From contig JAICTU010000317.1 of NCBI GenBank assembly GCA_025936205.1, positions 1 to 10,809 on the forward strand: DNA of 10,809 nt, read 5' to 3'. The stretch's first letter is position 1; every line of letters starts with the position of its first letter. The notes under the pieces were generated by a model. The model ran no database searches and was not told where the DNA came from. It was given only the letters and a program-made list of their open reading frames with translations. A program made the translations under genes and the position numbers. Origin of the DNA: Polyangiaceae bacterium. Lineage in GTDB: Bacteria; Myxococcota; Polyangia; Polyangiales; Polyangiaceae. Positions 1 through 6,159 of the stretch are shown here, one piece after another.

Positions 1-594
1 CGCGCGCTGCCTCAGTTCGCGGCGCTCGCCGTTGGAATGCTCCTGCTCGCGCTCGCGCCGAGCGCGTTCGCGCAGTCGGCGCAGTCGGCGATGCGCGTCG
101 CGGTCGTCGACACGCAGCGTGCCGTCATGGAGACGGAAGACGGGCTGCGCGCGCAGGCCACGCTGAAGAAGCTGTTCGACAAGCGCCAGCGCGAGCTCGA
201 TCAGAAGCAGAAGGACCTCCAGAAAGAGCGCGAGGACATCGAGAAGAACAAGGACAAGCTCGCGCCGGATGCGCTGCAGAAGAAGGCGGAAAGCTGGCAG
301 CGCGAGATGGCGCAGGTCCAGGCGGTGTTCGTCGAGTACAACAAAGAGCTGCAACAGAAGCAGAACGAGCTCACCGGCCCGATCGTGCAAAAGGCCGTCG
401 GCATCATCCGCCGCCTCGCCACCCAGGAGGGCTATGACATGGTGATCGAGCGCCAGGCGGCCACCTACTTCCGCAGCGACCTCGACCTGACCGACAAGGT
501 GATCACGCTCTACAATCGTGACAACGGCGGCGCCGCTCCCGCCAAGCCCGCGGCCCCCGCAGCGCCCCCCGCCAAGCCCGCGGAAAAGAAGTAG
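1..594 (+). CDS. skp: OmpH/Skp-family periplasmic chaperone (5' partial)
   Basis: Periplasmic holdase that in the Skp/OmpH family binds unfolded outer-membrane proteins on their way to the BAM complex. After a hydrophobic leader ending APSAFAQ comes the family's opening beta strand (MRVAVVDTQRAV). A long, highly charged helical stretch full of K/E/Q follows (the coiled-coil tentacles), then a closing segment (GYDMVIERQAATYFRSDLDLTDKVI) typical of the OmpH C-terminus. The tail is a low-complexity Ala/Pro/Lys stretch. The first ATG is at base 37, but the frame stays open back to base 1. A start at 37 would give a signal peptide with no positive n-region, whereas the upstream codons supply an Arg and more hydrophobic residues. 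The true start is therefore probably outside the window. Family assignment is strong; the start is uncertain. Confidence 0.88.
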   Translation, partial: RALPQFAALAVGMLLLALAPSAFAQSAQSAMRVAVVDTQRAVMETEDGLRAQATLKKLFDKRQRELDQKQKDLQKEREDIEKNKDKLAPDALQKKAESWQREMAQVQAVFVEYNKELQQKQNELTGPIVQKAVGIIRRLATQEGYDMVIERQAATYFRSDLDLTDKVITLYNRDNGGAAPAKPAAPAAPPAKPAEKK

Positions 595-674
595 TTGATG
601 CCCCCACTCGCGCGTCCTCGCGGGCTCTGCCCGACGCCGGAACGTCGCTAGAGACAACGCCGCTGCGGGCGCGC

Positions 675-734
675 GGTCTCCCCCAAAGCCATGCTCGCGC
701 GCGCAGCGCGCGCTGCGCGTGGCCGGGGGAGACC
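675..734. repeat. Large near-continuous hairpin
   Basis: A perfect 10-bp inverted repeat, GGTCTCCCCC (675-684) with GGGGGAGACC (725-734), encloses a second complementary layer. GCCATGC (688-694) pairs with GCGTGGC (717-723) through one G-T wobble, and a GC-alternating core (696-715) can fold on itself. The result is a roughly 60-nt stem interrupted only by small bulges. Neither strand has a T-run after it, so it does not look like a standard intrinsic terminator. It may be a REP/MITE-like palindromic unit, an mRNA structure, or a relic of an insertion. Confidence 0.6.
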
Positions 735-744
735 AACAACATGC

Positions 745-766
745 CAATCCGCGATGTCGCGGATTG
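745..766. repeat. Perfect 10-bp palindrome with 2-base spacer
   Basis: CAATCCGCGA-TG-TCGCGGATTG: ten perfectly complementary bases on each side of a two-base centre, 11 bases after the large hairpin and about 110 bases before the ATG of the next gene. The tiny spacer makes a tight RNA hairpin less favoured than a DNA binding site for a dimeric regulator, so an operator is plausible. No protein can be assigned. Confidence 0.5.
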
Positions 767-861
767 CGGCTCCACCACCGACACCCGGGCGAGGCGTCGC
801 TTCGCCGGCGCGACAAGGTAGGTCCGCGCTCGTCGATCGGTCGCGCGGGAGTGTTGCGGCC

Positions 862-869
862 AGGGGAGG
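862..869 (+). promoter_or_regulatory. Ribosome binding site deciding the start at 876
   Basis: AGGGGAGG lies six bases before ATG 876. An in-frame TTG at 870 would sit directly against this purine tract, so ATG 876 is preferred. Confidence 0.65.
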
Positions 870-875
870 TTGAAT

Positions 876-2168
876 ATGAGGGGGACCGGCAGACGCTTGC
901 TCGGCATTTGCGTCGGATTGCTCAGCGTAGGGCTTTCGAGGGCAGCCTTCGCTGCAGAGCACCAGAGCTTGGACGTGGAAAGCACGCGGCGCCTTCCGCT
1001 GAACGGGTGGAGTAGCGGCGTTGCTGACCTGAAGTTGCTCGAGCTATCCGGTGAGGACATCACCGCGCAGGTCGACCCGCAGGAGCGCGACGGCAAGATC
1101 AGCCTGCGAGTGAGCAACTCGCAGCCCTTCATCGCCAAACCGAAGCGGCTTTCGACGCTGACCCTCGCGGACGGCGAGCGCACGGTCCTTCCGGGCGGCT
1201 TCGTGATGCCGCTAGCGGCGAACAACGCCGGCGCCGAGGCGCCGAAGCTCGTCTGGTTTCGCATCACGGTGTCCGCGAGCCCGCTGCCTGCGCCCTGGAG
1301 CGAAGCCAGGCAATCGTACGACACCGCGCTCAGTTTCGGATTGAAGGCTCCGGCCAACTCGCCCGAGGGGCTCGAGCCGCCGGGCGGCGTGATGATCCGC
1401 CTCGCGTTGGAGAACGCGACGGCGGAAGAGGTGCTGCCGATCCGCCTGGATCGGCCCGGAATCGAACACGAAAAGACGATCCCGCTGCGCTTCCGTCCGA
1501 CCTCGGACAGTCCCCAGCTGCTGGTTCGCTCGACGATCTCCGACGTGAACCTCGCGCTGCGCGCGCAGCCGCGGCTGGAGGTGCGGCCCGTGCAATCGGA
1601 GGTGCTGGGGCTCGGCCTCGCTCCCGTCGAGGTCAACGTTCAGCAGGTCTCACCCGACGGCGCGGGGCTGCCCGCGCGGGAGGCGACGCCGCTGCTCTTG
1701 CAGGTCAGTCGCGCGGCGAAGCTCGAGCCTTCGGCTCCCACGCTCGGCCCCGGCGAGTCGCGCACGGTCTTCAGCCTGCGCTCGGGTGGGGTCGGCCCTG
1801 TCAGAATCCAAGCGAAGGCCGGCAGCTACGTCGGCGCCGCGACCGTACAGCAAAAGTTCCCCGTCACCCCTCTGGCCGCGGCGCTGCTCGGCGGCGCGCT
1901 GGGCGGATTCGCGCGACGCTTCGTCAAAGGCGCACGGCGTGCAGCAGGCGCGCGCCGCATCCTCGAGGGGCTCGTGGTGAGCTGCATCGCGTTCGTGGCA
2001 GGCGTGCTGGGCGTCAACTACTTCGCAGCCTTGCCCTCGGGGATTGTGACCACCGAGGCGGGTAGCTTCCTGACGGGAGCGCTCAGCGGCTTCGTGGGTG
2101 TGCTCGTGCTCGAGGGTCTGTCGGCGAACAAGAGCAAGGTACCGAGCCGGCGCAGGGCGACGGCCTGA
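876..2168 (+). CDS. Unrecognised secreted/membrane protein, beta-rich ectodomain plus hydrophobic C-terminus
   Basis: I do not recognise this 430-residue protein. It begins with a typical signal peptide: RGTGRR, then a hydrophobic core, then a likely cleavage after SRAAFA at about residue 26. Residues ~27-325 are soluble, with alternating hydrophobic patterns and Pro/Gly turns that suggest Ig-like or other beta-sandwich domains. One part (about 270-325: LEPSAPTLGPGESRTVFSLRS) resembles extracellular beta-repeat proteins. The C-terminus has hydrophobic stretches at about 329-346, 362-388 and 392-415, with a basic loop (RRFVKGARRAAGARR) between the first two and a basic tail. Most of the protein is thus predicted in the periplasm with a multi-pass membrane anchor. 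The start is set by the AGGGGAGG site. The gene converges on the molybdate operon, and nothing nearby suggests its role. Confidence 0.75.
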   Translation: MRGTGRRLLGICVGLLSVGLSRAAFAAEHQSLDVESTRRLPLNGWSSGVADLKLLELSGEDITAQVDPQERDGKISLRVSNSQPFIAKPKRLSTLTLADGERTVLPGGFVMPLAANNAGAEAPKLVWFRITVSASPLPAPWSEARQSYDTALSFGLKAPANSPEGLEPPGGVMIRLALENATAEEVLPIRLDRPGIEHEKTIPLRFRPTSDSPQLLVRSTISDVNLALRAQPRLEVRPVQSEVLGLGLAPVEVNVQQVSPDGAGLPAREATPLLLQVSRAAKLEPSAPTLGPGESRTVFSLRSGGVGPVRIQAKAGSYVGAATVQQKFPVTPLAAALLGGALGGFARRFVKGARRAAGARRILEGLVVSCIAFVAGVLGVNYFAALPSGIVTTEAGSFLTGALSGFVGVLVLEGLSANKSKVPSRRRATA

Positions 2169-2244
2169 GCGGCCACGCTCCCTGCAGCGAGCGCGGCAGC
2201 TGGTCAAGACCAAACGGCTTGGGCAGGAGCTCCCGCCGGGGCGG
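2169..2244. other. Convergent intergenic gap
   Basis: Seventy-six bases between two converging genes. There is a GGAGCTCC palindrome with imperfect extension, but no hairpin followed by a T-run, so I do not call a terminator. Confidence 0.4.
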
Positions 2245-2961
2245 TCAGACGCGAAGAAATTCCCGCACGAAGCGCGAGGCGGGTCGAGCATCCAGCTCCT
2301 CCCACGAGCCGCATTGCACGATGCGCCCCGCCTCCAGCACCGCGATCTGCTGCCCCAGCGCCTGGGCATCGCCCGCATCATGCGTGACCACCAGCGTCGG
2401 CAGATCCAGCCGCCGCAGATAGTCGGCGAGAAACGCGCGCGTCTCGCGCCGTGCCGCGATGTCGAACGCCGCCAGCGGCTCGTCGAGCAGGAGCGCCTGC
2501 GGCCGTACCGAGAGAGCCCGCGCCAGCGCCACGCGCTGCTGCTCGCCGCCGGAGAGCGACGTCACGCGCCGATCGGCAAGGGCTTCGAGCTTCAGATCCG
2601 CGAGCGATTCGCGCGCACGCGCCTCGAGCTCGCAGCTCGCCCTCCCCGAGCTCTGCAATGCGAAGCGAATGTTGTCGCGCACGCTCAGGTGCGGAAAGAG
2701 CGCGTACTCCTGCGGCACATAGCCGAGGCGACGGTCCTCGAGCGGCACATCGATGCCAGCGTCGCCGTCGAACAGCACGCGATCGCCCAGCTGGATGCGC
2801 CCGCGCTCCGGCTGCAGCGCTCCCAACAGCATCAGCAGCAAGCTGGTCTTGCCTGCACCGTTCGGGCCCACCACGGCCAGCGTGCCCCGCGCGACCTCGA
2901 GCTCGAAATCCAGCGGCAGCGCGCCGATCTGCCCGCCGAGCCTCGCTCGCAGCACGGTCAT
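2245..2961 (-). CDS. modC: Molybdate-type ABC transporter ATP-binding protein
   Basis: Cytoplasmic ATPase driving oxyanion import through the ModB channel. All nucleotide-binding motifs are present in the 238 residues: Walker A GPNGAGKT (32-39), Q-loop Gln84 in YVPQEYALFPHLSV, signature LSGGEQQRVALARAL (136-150), Walker B LLLDEP (157-162), a D-loop-like AAFD, and switch His194 in VVTHD. The match to the CysA/ModC/PotA group is clear, and the adjacent modB and modA make molybdate the best-supported substrate. The protein ends just after the ABC domain. It lacks the C-terminal TOBE/Mop oxyanion-binding domain of classical ModC (about 350 residues), so cytoplasmic substrate feedback through this subunit is unlikely. 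The ATG overlaps the modB stop as ATGA, implying translational coupling. Tungstate or sulfate remain alternative substrates. Confidence 0.9.
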   Translation of the reverse strand: MTVLRARLGGQIGALPLDFELEVARGTLAVVGPNGAGKTSLLLMLLGALQPERGRIQLGDRVLFDGDAGIDVPLEDRRLGYVPQEYALFPHLSVRDNIRFALQSSGRASCELEARARESLADLKLEALADRRVTSLSGGEQQRVALARALSVRPQALLLDEPLAAFDIAARRETRAFLADYLRRLDLPTLVVTHDAGDAQALGQQIAVLEAGRIVQCGSWEELDARPASRFVREFLRV

Positions 2962-3833
2962 CGCAGCGACTCCAGCGAACTCGACAGCGCGCGCATGGTG
3001 ACCAAAAGCACGAGCGCCAGGATCACCAGCACGATCGAGAGCGACTGCGCCGCGCGCAGATCCGCCTCCATCGCCGTGTAGATGGCGAGCGGCAAGGTCT
3101 GCGTCTTGCCCTCCAGGTTGCCCGCGAACATCAACGTGGCGCCGAACTCACCCAGCGCGCGCGCCCAGCTGAGCAGCGCGCCCGCGAGCAGCCCCGGCGC
3201 CGCCAGCGGCAGCCCGACGCGGACAAACACGCGCAGCGGGTGCGCGCCAAAGCTGCGAGCGACCAGCAACAGGTGTGGATCGATGCGCCGGAACGCGCTC
3301 AGCGCCGCCTGCACATAGAACGGCGCGGACACGAACACCTGCGCCAGCACGACGGCCGCCGTCGTGAAGCTGATCGACCAGCCCGCGGGGTACACGGCAG
3401 CGAGCAGGCTGCGCCGCCCGAAGGCCAGCAACAGGGAGATGCCGGCGACCGCCGGCGGGATCACGATCGGCAGCTGCAACACCGTCTCCGCGAGACGCGC
3501 TCCGCGCGGCGACGGCGCCAGCACCCAGGCCAGCGGCGTGCCGAGCACGACCACACACGCGAGGCTCGCGCTGGTGGTGACCAGGCTCAGGCGCAACGCG
3601 GGCCAGACCAGCGGGTGCCGGAGCCCGGCCAGGAAATCGCTCCAGGTCGCGGTCGCAAACAGGCCGACCAGCGGCGCCGCCATGAACGCGAACAGCAGCA
3701 AGCCCGCGCCCGCGAGCAAGGCGCGCTCCCGGCGCTGGCGGCGGCGCGCCTTGGCTGCACTGGGAGCCGGCGCGCTGGGCGCCAGCGCCGGCGACGAGGC
3801 GCCGCGGCGCTGCGTGCTGCGCTCGCGGTTCAC
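2958..3833 (-). CDS. modB: Molybdate-type ABC transporter permease
   Basis: Inner-membrane channel subunit of the ModABC importer. After a basic, Ala/Pro/Ser-rich cytoplasmic N-terminus there are about five to six hydrophobic segments. They include the segment starting LLAGAGLLLFAFMAAPLVGL and LQLPIVIPPAVAGISLLLAF, which is characteristic of ModB. The EAA coupling loop follows (ARSFGAHPLRVFVRVGLPLA), then the ModB hallmark RALGEFGATLMFAGN and TQTLPLAIYTAME. I chose GTG at 3833, giving 291 residues, because it overlaps the modA stop codon as GTGA, mirroring the ATGA overlap with modC. A longer frame from 3917 would overlap modA by 88 bases and add a low-complexity Gly/Ala stretch. No clear Shine-Dalgarno precedes the GTG, as expected for coupled re-initiation. 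Confidence 0.88.
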   Translation of the reverse strand: MNRERSTQRRGASSPALAPSAPAPSAAKARRRQRRERALLAGAGLLLFAFMAAPLVGLFATATWSDFLAGLRHPLVWPALRLSLVTTSASLACVVVLGTPLAWVLAPSPRGARLAETVLQLPIVIPPAVAGISLLLAFGRRSLLAAVYPAGWSISFTTAAVVLAQVFVSAPFYVQAALSAFRRIDPHLLLVARSFGAHPLRVFVRVGLPLAAPGLLAGALLSWARALGEFGATLMFAGNLEGKTQTLPLAIYTAMEADLRAAQSLSIVLVILALVLLVTMRALSSSLESLR

Positions 3834-4678
3834 TGCGGGGCTGCGACTGCCGGAGGCAGGAACCCCGCCTGAGCCAGCAGCTCTTGCCCCGCCGGGGAGA
3901 GCACGAATTTCAGCCATTCTTCCGCCAATGCCGGGTGTGGGGCGGCCGCCACCACCGCGATCGGGTACTCCGCCACGACGTTCACGTCCGCGGGGATGGT
4001 GACGACCGCCACCTTGTCCTTGGCGCTGTTCGCGTCCGTCCGGTACACGATGCCAGCGTCCGCCTCGCCGAGCGTGACCTTGGCCAGCACCTGCCGTACA
4101 TCGAGCTCACGCGAGGCGATCTTCTTCTCGACCTTGCTGGAGAAGTCAGCGCCCAGGGCCTTGTTGGCGTTGCTCAGGATCTGGCCCGTGTAGCGCCCGA
4201 TCGGTACCTCCGGCAGGCCGATCACCAGCTTGTCGAGCTGGGGCAAATCCCCGAGGCCCGTGACCTTGCTCGCCTGCTCCGGGGCCACGACGATCACCGG
4301 CTCATTGCGGGCGAAGATGGCCGGCTTCTTCACGCGCGACGCCGACTCGAGCTCGTTCATGTTCTCGAGATCGGCGGAGGCCAACACATCCACCGCAGCA
4401 CCATGCTCGAGCTGGACGCGCAGATCCTGCGTGCCGGCGAAGTTGAAGGTGAGCTCCAGGTTCGGGTGCGTCTTGCTGAACCCCGTCTTCAGATTGCCGA
4501 ATGCATCGCGCAGCGAAGCAGCCGCGAACACCACCAGCGCCTCTTTCACAGCAGGAGCCGGCGCGGCGGCGGGAGCTGGCGTAGGGGAGGAAGAGCTGGA
4601 GGACGGCGCCTCGCTCTTGCAGCCCAGCGCGCCGAGCAGCGCGCACAGACAAACCCGTCGAGAGAACCAGCGCGTCAT
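3830..4678 (-). CDS. modA: Molybdate-binding lipoprotein, ABC transporter substrate-binding protein
   Basis: Periplasmic binding protein that delivers molybdate/tungstate to ModB. The N-terminus (TRWFSRR, then a hydrophobic core, then GALGC) is a lipoprotein-type signal with Cys20 as the likely lipidated residue. The lipobox is not ideal (Ala at -3). A Ser-run and an Ala/Pro linker (about 24-45) tether the domain. The ModA fold shows in VVFAAASLRDAF, FNFAGTQDLRVQLEHGAAVDVLASAD, PEVPIGRYTGQIL and GEADAGIVYRTDA. In many ModA proteins the second anion loop is Gly-Ser-Ser/Ser-Gly; here it reads AGTQDL, so the ligand contact may involve Thr. The start at ATG 4678 is supported by AGGTGATC just upstream. 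An in-frame GTG at 4687 lies inside that site. It follows the regulator by 27 bases and overlaps modB. Confidence 0.9.
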   Translation of the reverse strand: MTRWFSRRVCLCALLGALGCKSEAPSSSSSSPTPAPAAAPAPAVKEALVVFAAASLRDAFGNLKTGFSKTHPNLELTFNFAGTQDLRVQLEHGAAVDVLASADLENMNELESASRVKKPAIFARNEPVIVVAPEQASKVTGLGDLPQLDKLVIGLPEVPIGRYTGQILSNANKALGADFSSKVEKKIASRELDVRQVLAKVTLGEADAGIVYRTDANSAKDKVAVVTIPADVNVVAEYPIAVVAAAPHPALAEEWLKFVLSPAGQELLAQAGFLPPAVAAPQ

Positions 4679-4681
4679 TCC

Positions 4682-4689
4682 GATCACCT
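4682..4689 (-). promoter_or_regulatory. modA ribosome binding site
   Basis: AGGTGATC on the minus strand matches the extended anti-16S consensus (AGGAGGTGATC) over eight bases, with its AGG core eight bases before ATG 4678. It favours 4678 over the in-frame GTG at 4687. Confidence 0.6.
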
Positions 4690-4705
4690 GGAAGCGCCGC
4701 CGGTT

Positions 4706-5920
4706 TCAGGCGGCGGACAGCTCCGCCACCCGCTCGCCGCTCGACTTCACATCGTAGCCCAGACACGCGAGCTCACGCTGAAACACCGACGCGCTCAGCG
4801 TGTCGAACAAGCGCTGCACGCGCGGATCTTGCAGCGCGGTACGCGGCACGACCAGATCGTAGCGCTCTTCCGCCAGGGGTACGAAGTGCAGGCCAAAGGC
4901 CAGCGCCGCGTCGCGCGTGGCCACGCCCACGTCGGCCGCGCCCATCGACACGGCCAGGGCCACCTGCAGGTGACCGCGTGCCTGCAGCTGCGCCTGCGTC
5001 GCCAGCTCGCGCGGCAGGCCCGCTCGGCTCAGCTCGCGATCCAGCACGCGGCGTGCTCCGGACCCCGGCTCGCGCACCACGCAGCGCAGGCCGCGCCGGC
5101 CCAGATCGGACGCGGCCCGGATCTGCTTCGGGTTGCCCCGCGCCAGCACCAGGCCCGCCTCCCAGCGCGCAAACGTGATCAGCGTGACAGCGTCCCGCCC
5201 GCCCCCCGCCCTCGCGGGGCTCATCGAAAGGTGGCGCCTCACATCGGCCACGTTGGACTCGCCCGTCTTCTCATCGGTGAGGTGTACGCCGGCCAGGTGC
5301 GTCTGATGGCGCGCCAGCGCGGACAGCGCATCGCTGCTGGAGCGGCTGAGCCACAGAAAGCGGCCCGCGCCCGGACGCGAATTGAGCCGATCGGCGAGCA
5401 GCCCGAGGCCCACGGCGCAGCCCATCAGCACCAGGTTGTGATGCACTTCTTCCAGCGGCCGCACCGGATCGACCGGCACCGAGCCGCGCGGCACGCGCGC
5501 TTTGCGGCCCGCGCGCGCCTCGGAGCCGCCGCGCGCCTCCGCCGTCTGCGCGAGCAAGCCATCGGCTGCCGTCCACATCGCTTCGCCGTCGAGCCCATAC
5601 GAGAGCCAGCGGCCCGCGATCTGTGCCAGCGCCACCCGCTCCGTCGGCGAGCTGGAGGTGGCTTCGGTCACCAGCGGCGCCTCCACGCTCGGCGCGCTGA
5701 ACAACTCCTCGACGCTGCACTCCAGCGTGGACGCGATGCGCAGCGCGACGTCCACCGCCGGCGTCGCGCGACCCGCCTCGATCGCGCCGATGCTCTGCCG
5801 GCTCAAGCGCGTGGCCGCCGCCAGCGCGGCCTGAGACAGGCCCAGCGCCATGCGCGCGTTGCGCACTCGGCTCGGGGTGCGGGCTGTCCCCGCATCGTCG
5901 TCGTGCCCGCTGCCCTTCAT
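4706..5920 (-). CDS. XRE-type HTH regulator with C-terminal PBP-like (molybdate-binding-type) domain
   Basis: Probable one-component regulator of the molybdate operon, functionally analogous to ModE but unrelated to it in the DNA-binding part. Residues ~17-74 form an XRE helix-turn-helix (SRVRNARMALGLSQAALA, SRQSIGAIEAGRATP, ALRIASTLECSVEELF). Residues ~120-400 match the PBP-like/COG1910 periplasmic-binding-type domain found in cytoplasmic regulators. Markers are LITFARWEAGLVLARGNP, REPGSGARRVLD (283-294), ADVGVATRDAALAFGLHFVP, ERYDLVVP (~352-359) and FQRELACLGYDVKSSG near the end. A charged, Ala/Gly-rich linker joins the two parts. I use ATG 5920; an in-frame TTG at 5929 is less likely. It is the first gene of the modABC operon, so it probably autoregulates. 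The architecture is clear; the ligand (molybdate, tungstate or Moco-related) is inferred from context. Confidence 0.87.
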   Translation of the reverse strand: MKGSGHDDDAGTARTPSRVRNARMALGLSQAALAAATRLSRQSIGAIEAGRATPAVDVALRIASTLECSVEELFSAPSVEAPLVTEATSSSPTERVALAQIAGRWLSYGLDGEAMWTAADGLLAQTAEARGGSEARAGRKARVPRGSVPVDPVRPLEEVHHNLVLMGCAVGLGLLADRLNSRPGAGRFLWLSRSSSDALSALARHQTHLAGVHLTDEKTGESNVADVRRHLSMSPARAGGGRDAVTLITFARWEAGLVLARGNPKQIRAASDLGRRGLRCVVREPGSGARRVLDRELSRAGLPRELATQAQLQARGHLQVALAVSMGAADVGVATRDAALAFGLHFVPLAEERYDLVVPRTALQDPRVQRLFDTLSASVFQRELACLGYDVKSSGERVAELSAA

Positions 5921-5934
5921 GACAAGCAACCTTT

Positions 5935-5940
5935 ACTATA
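5935..5940 (-). promoter_or_regulatory. Candidate -10 element for the molybdate operon
   Basis: TATAGT on the minus strand, 5940 to 5935, is one base from TATAAT and sits in a rare AT-rich island just before the regulator's start. A TGGACA lies 13 bases upstream, too close for a standard -35. Transcription from it would begin near 5928, leaving a leader of about eight bases. Alternatively AAAGG (5934-5930) is the ribosome binding site for ATG 5920 and the promoter is further upstream; the two readings exclude each other. Confidence 0.3.
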
Positions 5941-6007
5941 TGCCTGCGACGGCTGTCCACGCGGCTGCGCCGGCCGCGATCGAGCTGACGCGCAGCGGTC
6001 AGTCCTG

Positions 6008-6039
6008 GTGGGTTCGGAGCCGCGCAGCTCCGAGCCCAC
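6008..6039. repeat. Strong hairpin between divergent genes
   Basis: GTGGGTTCGGAGC (6008-6020) pairs with GCTCCGAGCCCAC (6027-6039) through 13 positions with a single G-T wobble, around the 6-base loop CGCGCA. It sits mid-way in the divergent region between the regulator and the kinase gene. Neither strand has a T-run after it. It lies upstream of both candidate start sites, so it may act as a DNA operator rather than an RNA element. If transcription starts further upstream than I think, it could be a leader structure. Confidence 0.5.
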
Positions 6040-6125
6040 AAACAAGCCAGCGCAGATGTGGTGAAGCGCAGGAGAAGCAGCGAGAAGCTGGCAGGAATCC
6101 TGGGGCTGGCGCACCTGAACCGGGC

Positions 6126-6154
6126 TGGAACCGGCCCGGAGCGCACGCTATAAC
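6126..6154 (+). promoter_or_regulatory. Candidate promoter of the kinase gene
   Basis: TATAAC (6149-6154) is a good -10 hexamer. Seventeen bases upstream is TGGAAC (6126-6131), a partial -35 match. Transcription would start within a base or two of the GTG at 6160, which has no Shine-Dalgarno, suggesting a leaderless message. Confidence 0.4.
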
Positions 6155-6159
6155 GGTGA

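Larger units (their letters stand above)
595..875. other. Non-coding region with several hairpins
   Basis: About 280 bases between the Skp-like gene and the next gene on the same strand. I see no convincing gene here. It holds a small hairpin (CGGGC-tct-GCCCG, 621-633) that could follow the chaperone transcript but has no T-run, a large hairpin at 675-734, and a palindrome at 745-766 (listed separately). The downstream gene's ribosome binding site is at its right edge. No clear promoter hexamers stand out in this very GC-rich stretch. Confidence 0.6.

Noticed and set aside
503..1636. Minus-strand open frame opposite the unknown membrane protein
   Set aside because: Ser/Arg-rich with no recognisable domain. 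The plus-strand gene has a ribosome binding site, a signal peptide and hydrophobic segments.
2098..3872. Plus-strand open frames opposite modC and modB
   Set aside because: Extremely Arg/Ala/Gln-rich translations without domains; modC and modB are certain on the other strand.
3834..3917. Longer N-terminus for ModB
   Set aside because: It would overlap modA by 88 bases and add low-complexity Gly/Ala residues. GTG 3833 gives a coupled GTGA junction.
3884..6064. Very long open frame (over 700 codons) on the plus strand opposite modA and the regulator
   Set aside because: It is rich in Arg, His, Gln and Ala with no domain pattern. Such antisense frames are common in GC-rich DNA, and the minus-strand genes have clear motifs.
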